The translations under genes were made by a program, and so were the position numbers. Under the pieces are notes generated by a model, which was not told the origin of the DNA, searched no databases, and worked only from the letters and a program-made list of their open reading frames with translations. Below, in pieces: positions 12,001-24,000 of a DNA stretch of 64,000 nt; positions within the stretch are counted from its first letter, which is position 1, and every line of letters starts with the position of its first letter. This DNA comes from Pararge aegeria (Eukaryota; Arthropoda; Insecta; Lepidoptera; Nymphalidae): contig NC_053200.1 in assembly GCF_905163445.1 (NCBI RefSeq), positions 4,278,001 to 4,342,000 of the forward strand, written 5' to 3'.

Positions 12001-15000
12001 CAAAAATCAAATGCGACTTAGTGTGCCGAGAGAAAGATAAAGTTATTGATATGTTAGATACTAAATTAAAGGCTGAACTTGCGAAATTAAATATATATAA
12101 CCAAAATTTAACAAAAGACGTTAGTGATAAGCGTGATATTATTATCAACTTAGAAAACGATATGGCTAAACTATTTCAACAATGTGAAGAATTTAAAAAT
12201 AGTAAGTAGAATGTTATAGTTTGTTATAGTTTTATTTGTTTATGTCTTCTTATTTCAATATTAATGCCTTTTAATTTTTCTGTTATAGCCATTGATGAAC
12301 TTAAAATTACCATTGATGGAAAAACAAAGGCTTATGATCATCTTCAAGAAAAATATACAGAAGAAACTACTACATTAATAATTAAATTAGCCGAAATGGA
12401 CAAGTCCCTAAAAGAAATGCGAATGAAGTTCAACAATACTGTAGAAGCTAAAGAATTAGAAATAGATATTTTAAAAACGAATATTGACAAGTTGCAACTA
12501 TCCCAACAACAAGAAAGTGAAAAATCTTGTGCCGCTGAAAAAGAGAAGGCGATCCTTCTACAACGGTTAAATGACGTTAACACTTCTAAAAAAGAATGTG
12601 AAACAGAGTATTTGAATAAATATGATCTTCTGAATTCATTAAACGCCCAACTGAAAGAAGACATCATAAGGAAAAATACAGAAATTAGTGACTTGAATAC
12701 TACATTACTGCTTTCGACAAAGACGAATGAAGCCAAAGTTGAAGGTAAGTTTTATAGATTATTGCGTATATGCAATATTAACTTATGTTTTGTGGGAACA
12801 ACAATATACACAGCATGATTTTAATTAATGTGAGTTTTAAAATTGATATTTATTTTTAATTTTCAGAAATAATATCTTTAAAAAATATCACAAATCAAGC
12901 TATACAAAACACTAAGGATATTACAATTGAAAAAGGTCAAGAAATCGAAAAGTTAACTGAAACAAATAAACATTTAGATCTTTTGGTTCTTCAGTCAGGA
13001 AAAGAACTGAAGGCAGTTATGGAAAACAATACACAGGTGGTGGAGGGTTTAAAAAAGGAAAATGTTCAATGGCATTGCACTTTAGAAGCAAGTATCAGTA
13101 ATCATGAACTGATGCTTAAAGAAAAGAATGCTATGATTGAAGATTTGGAAGCACGATTTAAAAGTGCTACAGACAGTTTAAACCTATTACAGCAAGAATA
13201 CGAAAATCATAAATTTCAATGGGAAAAATTAAAAAATGTACTGCAAGAGGAAGTTGATGTTAAGTCAACTGAGGTTATTCAGTTCACTAACAAAGTAATA
13301 TCAGCTGAATCTAAAATACGTAATTTGGAAACCCAACTACATATTTCTAACAACGAGAAAGTTGAATTGACTGAACAAGTTAATTCACTACGTAAAACTT
13401 ATACCGAAAGTGCACATACTAATGATAACTTAAAGAAAAGTCTTTTAACGGAAAAGGCTATGAAAAATGACATTGAAATTGAGAAACAGAATTTGATTAA
13501 AGAAAAGGAATATTTCTTACAGAAAATTTCTGCCAATGAGAGTGCTTATAGAAAAATTTCATCAGAAAAAGACAGTTTGTTGAACGAGAAAGCAATTTTA
13601 GTTCAAGAGCTTATGGAAGAAAAATCTGTGAGGCAAATAGCGGATGAAGGGAAGGGTGCTCTTTATGTTGAAAAACAGCGATTAAACCTTCAGTTACAAG
13701 AAGTTGAAAATATGAAAAATACTTTATTGCAAGAAAAAGAATGCCTTACACAACAACTCGTTGAAGAAAGGCTTGCTAAGGACTTGGCTGAACAGGAAAA
13801 GAAAAATATAATTGAAGTAAACGTAAGGTTGGAAGACAAATTATCAGCAGATACATTGTTGAGAGCTGAAATACAAAGAAAACAAGACAGTCTCTTAGAA
13901 GAATTACAAAATCTGCAAAAAGAATACACAATGCTCACAAGCGAAAATGCCTTGCTTAAAACTGAAATGGAAATGCTTAATAAATCTTACACAGAATTAA
14001 AAGCATCACTTGAAGAACTGACATTAGAGAGAACTGATTTACTGGAAAAAAATTCGGACTTTAATAAAATGTTGGATTCAGAAATAGCTGACAAGAGAGA
14101 AAAAATTGAGAATTTCACTATCAGTTATGAACAATTGAAATCTGACTATAATTGTAAGTATAGTAAAAGATTAAAAAAATATTATCATCACGACCGTAAT
14201 CGGTCACAGCTTCCGGATTATTGTTCGTACGTTATTGCGATCGTCGTTCTCGTGCTCTCTGGTGGCAAACGTAGCCGATCTTGTAAATGACCGTCTACGT
14301 TTGGTTACTTTGTTAGGACGATATTTGGTGTAAAAATACAAATGTTCCTGTAGACCACCATTAGGAATTTGATATTTCTCCAGGATCAAAAGTAGCCTAT
14401 GTTAATGTTGGCTTTCCAATTTACCGGTTGATTTTCTCTTAATCAATATTGGTTATTCAGCTACAATAAAGAGATCGAACAATTTTGCACATCTCCAATT
14501 AATGGGCATGACAATAACATGGATGCGTTTTGTATACCTCAGTAGTTACGGCTACACGCGAAATGCTTTGTGTGTCACCTTCATTCAGTAATTGCCGAAA
14601 TTGACTGTACAATTTGCAGATATAAATGTGTCACAAGTGTGTTAAGATTGTTGTTAATATAATTATTTAGTATGTATAATTTATAATTTTAAAATTTTAT
14701 TATTTTCAGCCATAAAAGAAGATAAGCAAAATGTTTGCACTATTTTAAATAGTGGTATAAACAAAGTGCTTGATGTCATAAAGAAAGATAACACCTGCAA
14801 TGATATTTTATGTAAATATGATAACATCCTAGCAGACGATGCAAGCGTTATAGAGAAGTGTAATGTTGTTTTTAAGATTCTTAATAATTTAGTTTCTCAA
14901 TTGAGATTGAAAAATAATTTGGAGAAAGCATTAGAGGAAGAAAGTACAGTTGTTAAAGAAATATCAGATATAGTAAAGGCGAAGGAAACACAAATAACTC

Positions 15001-18000
15001 AACTTCAGGACGAAGTTCAGACTATGGAAAAAGCTGTGCACGATACAAAAGCTGGTGAGTTTAAAACGAGAAGAAAAAGAAATGAAACTTGAATATATGT
15101 GTAAAAGGTGGAAAATAGACCAAATATTAATAGAATTACTACACTTTACCTTGTGAACACACAAGTTAATTTGGCAATAGTTTGCAAAAAACACACAATT
15201 CTGTTGCCTTTATAACATGCGGCTCGCATTCTGCAATGCCGCTAAATCTATGTTCATATATACACAATACACATATAGCTTAGAAATGCTTTCGGTGACG
15301 ATAATGCGATTTATGTTCCTGAATAGAACAAAAAAATACATATACAATGTGTAACCAAATAACGAAATAATGTTGAAGGGTGAATAAGTATACTTCATAA
15401 GGAAAAAAATTGATCAAAGAAGCATATTTATTTTTCCATACAAACTAATTTAAACCATTCTGTTTACCTATTACAACCCTATTGTAGATAAAAGACCGAC
15501 CTGCGCATAGTACCTACACTTGGCAACGCGTATCTAATAAAACGACAGGAGTCATACAATTTTAGTTTTGCATGTGATGTTAGGGCTGTATATGATTTCC
15601 TTCAGCAAAACTATGGCAGTGGTTTACACAAAAACTATTAAGTTTTCGGTTTCACTGATAAGTCCCAGAGACAGTACATAATGTACCTCTAAACTATGGA
15701 GGGTAGAGGTAAGGAGAGTCATCTTATATGGGAGAAAAGTTGAAAAAGTGTCCAGTTGTATGCGCTAAATAACAGTTCAAAAATCCTCCACAATGGCGCT
15801 GGTGGATGCACAGGGTATGGTATGAATGTAGCAATCGTAGATGAATTGAAGTATGCCGAGTTAAACAATTTAATGTCATTATCGACTAAAGTAGTTAATT
15901 ATTGAGAATTTCAACAACTTACGTTGTACAAAATATTGTGGTAAATATAACCTTACTTCCTTGTTTATTTTTCAAGCCTACTCTAACAATATTTATATTT
16001 AGCGCTTCTTTTAAGAGTTACCTTGATGCAAATGTGGCGCCATCCTAATTTAATACATTTTGACGACACTTTTTCATATACACAGATGATCCTCCTTACC
16101 TCTACCCTCCATACTCTAAACTCTAAAGCCTGTGAAGTTATTTCGGTTTTCATTTCCACATTGTATATACTCTATTGTACATTTTTCCAGATTTGATAAA
16201 ACAGAACGAAAAGCATATCGTACATTTAGAGACCAAAGAAACAGTCATACAGCACCTGCAGCTAGAAAACCAAACGCTTCGCAACGAGTTAAATGATGTC
16301 AAGATACAGTTAGAGGTAAAAGTGCACTCCCTCAAGGAGAAACTGATTGACAATGAAAATTTGACCGACAAATTGAAGAAAACTTACGAATGTCAGATTG
16401 ATAACTTGAATATGATGATTACGAAGTTGACGAATTATTTGAAAGAGAAAACAGCGGAAATCGAATCTTTGAGAAATGAGAAAGAAAGGTTCCAACACAT
16501 TATAGAAGAAAATAATGCCTGTAAGTTCTAAGACGTAGGTCGAATTTACTAACTTCGTATGTCGATTAGTCGACGGTGACACTTAAAACGGCGACGGCCG
16601 TTTGGCGCAGTTTGCAGCGACCCTGCTTACTGAGTCCAAGGCCATGGGTTCGATTCCCACAACTGGAAAATGTCTGTGTGATGAGCATGAATGTTTTTCA
16701 GTGTCTGGGTGTTTATATGTACATTATAAGTATTTATTTATCATCTCAGTACCATATCACAAGCTACGCTTACTTTGGGGCTAGATGGCGATGTGTGCGT
16801 TGTCGTAGTATATAAATTATAAATTATTGTGTTCAGTACACATGAATGCTACCTACCTACCTATCTATTTATTATAAATCTCAACTGTTCTCTCCAGTGC
16901 TGCAAAGGTATTTCTTAGAGTTTTTAAGCAATGTTTCGCCACCTTTATACCCTCTGTTAAAACGAATAGTTATTCGTGACTATTGCATACTTCTGTTTCA
17001 CTGATTCCTCTAGTGAGGTTTAAGTAAGTATTTTACAAATAGAATTTAAAAGAGATTCAGGTCCCATGGTTACGCCTGGCACAGTCCTCTACAATGACTA
17101 TCAAAGTCGCGTTAAAATCCTTTACCCATTTTGAAGCCCCTGACAAACCATAATATTTGATTAAAATAAAACCGTATCTAGATTGGACTACAAATCAAAG
17201 CCAAACACTTTAATTTTATTATGTATTAACTAGTTCGTATCTGCGGGGCGTTTAATATTTCTTAAGCTAGTAGCTCAGGATGTATGATATTTTCGCTCTC
17301 CAGAAGTCAAGCTATCTCTATGCTAAAATTTACAGTACACTTGTTTGAAGTATCAGATAGATAATTTTTGTTTTTACTTGAACTTTGTTTTAATATCTTA
17401 TTTATAGCAATCAAGACCTTAGAAGAAGAGTTAAAAATCCAAAAACAGAATCAAGAGAAACTAATAAACGACTTCGAATCCGAAAGACTTGTTCTTAAGA
17501 ATATGGTTACTGTGACAGAGTCTATCATGGAAGATCAAAAAGTCAGCCTTAGTAAAATAATTGCTGAAAATACACAAGCTAATCAGATACTAGAAGACGA
17601 GGTTAGAAATTTGAAAGAAAGCATTGAAAAAGAAAAAGAATGTGCTCAAATGAAGCTACAAGATAAAGGTGAAGCATTTAACACTGTTTTTAAAGAACTA
17701 ACCGATTTGCGCAAAGAAAAAGAAACAATGGAGAAAGAGTTTATTTCTGAAAAGGAGCTATTTAAGAATGAAGTTACGAACTTAAAAGAAGATGTGTCAG
17801 AGAAAACAAGTAAAATAGACGCGTTGACATCCGAAATAAAGGAGACTCTTGGAAAATTGAAAGAACAAACTGAAGGTAGGATTACAAACACATTTACTAT
17901 TACTGTACGGTCGATTCCCGTATGGTTATAAAAACGTTGTTGGCTAAAGTATCGTTTATTGAGTAGGCGCCTGATTTCTTCAAATTTAATAATTAACCAG

Positions 18001-21000
18001 TGTTATTGGTCTGAAGTTCATCTCAAGCTTGGACTCTAAATTACGTTATTTAAAACCATATACGAACTACTACTCTATTCCATATGATTTGTTCCGCCAT
18101 TTAAAGCAGCCTATGCCGAACTGGGCGGTTTCCTATCTACCAAAGGAACCCGCCCAGTTTTGGTTCCAACATGTTACAGACGAAAATAAATTGAAAAATA
18201 TCTATTATGTTATTCTTAAATTAACAAAGACATCGATTTGGAAAACTTAATTCTTGGATTCGACCCATATCTTCACTATGCAGTTGTCAATCGAACTTAA
18301 ACTAATAAAGTTTGAAGTTAACATTTTTATCTAAGAACTACTAAGACACTAATTTGGAACACACTAATTTGACGACAGTTCTTCAAGTACTGTGTCCAAC
18401 GGTGTATGGAAGATGGTCCATCGCCTTTCATAAGACCAGTTTAGAAGTAGAAGGTATACGTCTGTTTCACGTTTTTTAGTAAGGTTTTTGTTTTAGGGAT
18501 TATTTTATTAGAAGAGAGAAATAACGAATGGAAGATCAAAAATGATACTCTAGAAGTTGAATTTGGCGATAAAGTCGAGAAATTACAAGACGATTTAAAC
18601 AAACAATGTAAATTTACTAAAGAATTAGAAATTTCACTCAAAGATAAACAAAAAGAAAATGCTGAATTAAATGAAATTATAAATAAACTTAAAATTGATT
18701 TAGCCACTTTGGAAAAAGACAAGCTGAGAATCGAGAATGAAAAAGCAAATCTTTGCAAAATAATTGACGAATTAAATTCAGCACTTGAAAGACGTGTAAA
18801 AGAAAACAGCACATTAGTGACACAATCAAAGAAAGAAATCTTAGAACTAAGCAATGTAAATGAAGATTTGAAGTCAAGTATGTAGATTTATTCATTGCTT
18901 TTTTACCTGTATATTTATTAATAACTGGGTTACTAGTTATCTGGGGTACTAGTTTCGTACGAGTGGCCTTCATATATAACGCATATTCTGGTGAAGCAGT
19001 ACCTTATATTATGAGGGTGGTTCTATATCCGATTCAGAGAGTCGAATCTTTGTCATCGTAGCTAACAGACGTATGGATCCGAATGGGGTTATATGAATCG
19101 TCTGTATTGCTTCGGGATAGAATATGTTTTAATGCTACAGCCCTCAGGAGGCGCTTCAGTCACTGTTATCCTGAAAACAACTGAACCATTGAATACTGTT
19201 TTTTGTATTATGCAGATAAACTTAGAGGTTCTTTGATGCTGCAAAAGTTTTTTATTATTTTATTTATTGTATTACTAAAATTAATGTATTATTTTTTTAT
19301 TTTAGAAATAACAGAATTACAATCAGAAATACAAAAGTTTGAAGAACATGCTCAAGAAAAAGTAAATATTATTAACAAATGTTCTATCCTTGAAGAATAT
19401 CAGATGAAAGCTGAAATAGAATTAGAAGTGCGAGCGAAAGAAATCAATTCACTTGAAGATAAAGTAAAGACTTTAAAATCAGACATGGAACGCAATGTAA
19501 GTAAAAGTGATCAATTAATTGAAGAGCTAAATAGGCAAAAGGATTCAACGATAAAGAAATTTAATAAAGAATTAATTGATGAAAAAAAAAGTTTGGAAGA
19601 CGCATCAAAACTACTTCAAGTTAAGGATTCTGAAATTCAAGCCTTAAGAAGAAAGTTGGACGAAATAAAAATTAAAGAGGAAACTATTAATATTTTAAAA
19701 AACGAAAACGAAAAATTGGTTAAAGCTATAGAACAAAGGGAGACGTGTGAGTTAATTATGCCATTTTATTTATTTATGAAAACAAGACCCCGTAAAATTA
19801 ATAAAAAATATAAGTTAAGAGACTATTTTTTGATTTCCCAGTTTGTATAACGTTATTTATATGTAAAAGTTCGTACGGGTTTTTATTTGTTATTATTACA
19901 TTCTGTATTAACCTTTGGTATGCCGGACGCAGCCATTTGACAATTACGCTATCTGCCGCGAAAAACAGAGTGATACGAACGCGCGGATCCGCGTTCCGGC
20001 AAAGCCATGTATATTTGTACAAAGGATGTTCCATTTTTTTTAATTTTTAAATTTTATTTTGTACTTTATTATTGTATCACCTACTGTAACTATTTTAGTT
20101 TAGAAATAAAACAATGTGAACTAAGTAGGTATAGTGGAATGGTTTTATTACAAAAACAAAAAATGCTACATAAATTCAAATCGACTCGAATCGATAAAGT
20201 TATTTTCATATTCATGAATGCATGTCTATCATCATCAGCCTTCGTTCTAAACGACTCCACTGCAGGAGCATGGCCTACCCAATCAGGATCATAATCCACC
20301 GCGCTGACCCAGTGCGTGTTGGTGGATATCACAAGTCCTCAAACTTGCTAGGTTCTTCGACTTGCTGGTTTCCTCACGATGTTTTCCTTCACCGTTTAAA
20401 GTCAGTGGTAATTTTTCTTAGAAAAATACGGACTTGAAAAATATCATTGGTCCGCGCCGGGATTTGAACCACGACCTCCCGTATGAGAGGCGAGCGCTCT
20501 ACCGCTAGGCCACCACGACTTCTGCATGTCTATGTCTATTCATAATTCGTGATAGGTACGCCAACATTGGCCTACACACAGGAACACTTTACACTGCGAG
20601 CAAATTATGTTTGTTTCCTTTCGTTGTTTGTTAGCTAGGCATTGCACACAACGTCCTCGTTTCTGGCGATTTTGACGTTTATTAGTCCGGTTTGTTGTGT
20701 CAACTGGTATGTAGTCTGGGACATGTCCATTACAGCTTCGACTGTTATCTCCGGACGACACACTGGTATTAGGCCTTATGCGCTGTATTTTATTATGTTC
20801 CTTACAGAGTGCATCTGCTAGAATTAAACGAAATTTCCTGTGACTGTAATTTGCTGCGCTGCGACATTTATGTATGATATAACTGTTTAGAATACTGCAG
20901 TTCAGCAGGCGCCGAAAAACTTTCAAATACCATTTTAGCCCTCGTTTTCGTTCTAATAAATACATGGAGAGCTTCTGGTCTTTTAAGTCCACGCCCCCCA

Positions 21001-24000
21001 TGTATTTATTATAACTGTGGACTGCAATGGGTTTTTCGTAAGTGACTCCTGCTCGGCGGCCTGGAGCAGTTTCGGGCTTATGAAACGTAGATATTGTGGT
21101 CACAAGCTTGACATCTCTCCAAACCGTTACTGCTACGTCACCACAGTGGCGAGAGACAATCTGCCCCCGCTGCAATTGTCTTTCGCTTAAGTTTTTGATA
21201 TCTGACGGAGTGTCGACTCTTCGTCGATTTAACACTCCGACAACGTCGGTGTGGTTATGCTTCAGGAACCGTGTAAGACTAACGGAATTAAAAAAATTGT
21301 CCATGTATAGACAATAGCCTTTTCCTAGATAATCTTCTATCAATTTGAGGACGACTTTTGAAGTTGCGCCAGTAAAGCCATGTATAGGTTCAGAATTTTC
21401 ACCTTTACCTGCATATATGTATAATTTTACCAGATATCCGGTTTCCGCCTCACAGAGCTCATAAGTTTTAATACCGAATCGTGCTGCCTTAGAACGAATG
21501 CACTGAATCCAACTCAGGCGTCCCTTCCACAGCAGCAGCGACTCGTCAATACTTATGGCTCTGTGTGGGATATATATTTCTCCAAATTTTTTGTTGCAGT
21601 GTTCCACAATATTAACAACTTTAGATACCTTTCGCTCATACCCGCGAATATTAGGACCGAGTTCATCGTTGTCAACAAAATGTAAAAACCGTAACAGTAA
21701 GAGGAACCTGTTTTTGCTCATTAGCTTTCTAAATTCTGGCATGCCTAGTATGCCTGTAGTCCAGTACTCGTCAATTCTGCTTCTGTAGCATATTCCCATA
21801 TAAATCATAATTCCGAAAAATTTGTATAACTCCTCTACTGTTGTGTCTTCCCACTGATAGAGACGGGATTTAGGTTTAATACCATCCTCGACTTCGGCGG
21901 CAGCAGCAATTTTTTGCCATGCGTAGTAGTTAGTTTCTTTGACAATTTTTTCCATTACAGACCTATCCCAGATGGATTTAAATATTTTAATTGGAGTATC
22001 TTCCTGCACTGTGGGTCCTGGCTGTACTTCAAATCTCTCTTCTGTACCAGTAAATTCTTCGAAATTTTGAGACCACGTGAAATCATAATTTAACATAACT
22101 TCCTCTTCCCCTCTTTCTTCTATTTCTTCCCCTTCTTCTTCTATTTCCAAAATCCTGCGTAAATCATTTTCATCAAGATCGTCTTCTTCGTCATCTTCAC
22201 TTCCTGAATCGACTGCCAAAGCCTCAGCTAGTTCAGACGTCAGATATGTATTTACGACCTGAAAAACATGTCGGTAGAAATTAAGTTATTCTTATTGAAT
22301 TAAGTTTAGGACAATTCCAATTTAGATAGATAGGAATTATTGACATAGACAAATATTCTCTACTATAGATTTGACTTGGTATTACAATGGTATCCATGGC
22401 TTGTACTGACTAACCTCATGAGAGGGTATAGGTGAAACAGAATCGCTTTCATCTTCAAAATTTAACATTCTGAGTTGCTGCATCTCGTAAGACTCTCTTG
22501 CCACATTCCGCACTGGCTGCAAAAAAAGTTTGATTAATTACAATGTTACAAAATGTGCAAAAACGGATATAAAATGTAATTGTACAAATCAATACCAACC
22601 TCATTTGAGGGCCCAGGAACGTCAGGATCAGGTGAAAAATTTAAATCTACCCTCCTCCAAATTCGAGGTGCTTCAGAGGATTCTTCGACATTGGCTTTTG
22701 TTCTCAGTAATTGGCTGCCAACCTCATTTGAGGGCCCAGGAGCGTCAAGATCAGGTGAAGAATTTAAATCTAACCTCCTCCGGATTCGAGGTCGTTCAGA
22801 GGATTCTTCGACATTGGCTGTCGTTCTCAGTACCTACAACGAACGAATATTAATGTAATGTAGAAATTTACACCTGGATTCGAAATAAAATGGTTTAAAT
22901 AAAAAACCAAGAACCGACTTCATTGAAGTCTCCGCTTAAAAAATAATTATCAGCTGTTTCATCTCAATAGACACAAAATGTATGAAACAGCATCCCCTCT
23001 ATTTAAAAAGTAATGGCATACATATGTGCAATACATACATGTAATGATCCGGATAGGGATTTTTCCATATATACGGTTTTATCAGGTCGTGCATACAAAG
23101 AACCGTTGGGCGAAATCTGTATTTCCATACCCACAATGGGTTGAGTTGCTTCCCACTCAGGTGGTGTAGTATTCCTCACATTTGATTCCATCTAGAAATA
23201 AATAAAATAACAGCAAATTGGGAGGTAAAATTATAATGTAAGACATGAAGTCGAAATGTAAATAAATTACCTCTACAACATTTTGTATAGTCTTGCTTTG
23301 TCAAAGAATAAAACTAATTATATGTGAATTTTTTTATTAGTTTTAAACAAATAACAGTAACCTTCTCATTGTAATACTTAATTAAATTTTTGTTATTTAG
23401 AAATCAGCACAAATGTTACATTCGTCATTTGTGTAATGTTCATATATGGCAAACATACAGTTTCGACACCAAAAATGTTTAGCGTGTAATATCATTTTAA
23501 AAGTACTTTTTTTGTCAGTCCGAAGACATAAATGTCGAGGCATTTTAGAATTCGTGCGTTTTTTACATATGAAACAAGCACTTAATTTTATAAAATGAGT
23601 CTCTTTCCAAGGCCATATAGCTTCACGAAGACATAGGCAATAATCTCCTTTGTTGAGATACTTATCAACATCTAGGTACACCACCATTATTTTATAACCT
23701 TGAAATTAAATTAATAAAATATTGTTAGGTTCAATGCAAGATATCTCAAAATATTTTCTGGACAACTCAATAAAGTAAATAAACAAGTAAAGTGCGTGGT
23801 ATAAATTTGAACACCCTGTACGTCTTAGCCGGAACGCGGATCCGCGCTCAATATGCGGTAAGACTATCGAAAAACAAAGATTCTGAATAAACTATGAATT
23901 ATGGACGAAAACACTTTGCAAATTGAAGATCTTGACAAAAAAGTCTTCAAAACTATATATAACACGCACTCAGAATGAAAGAAATACAATAGTTATGAAT

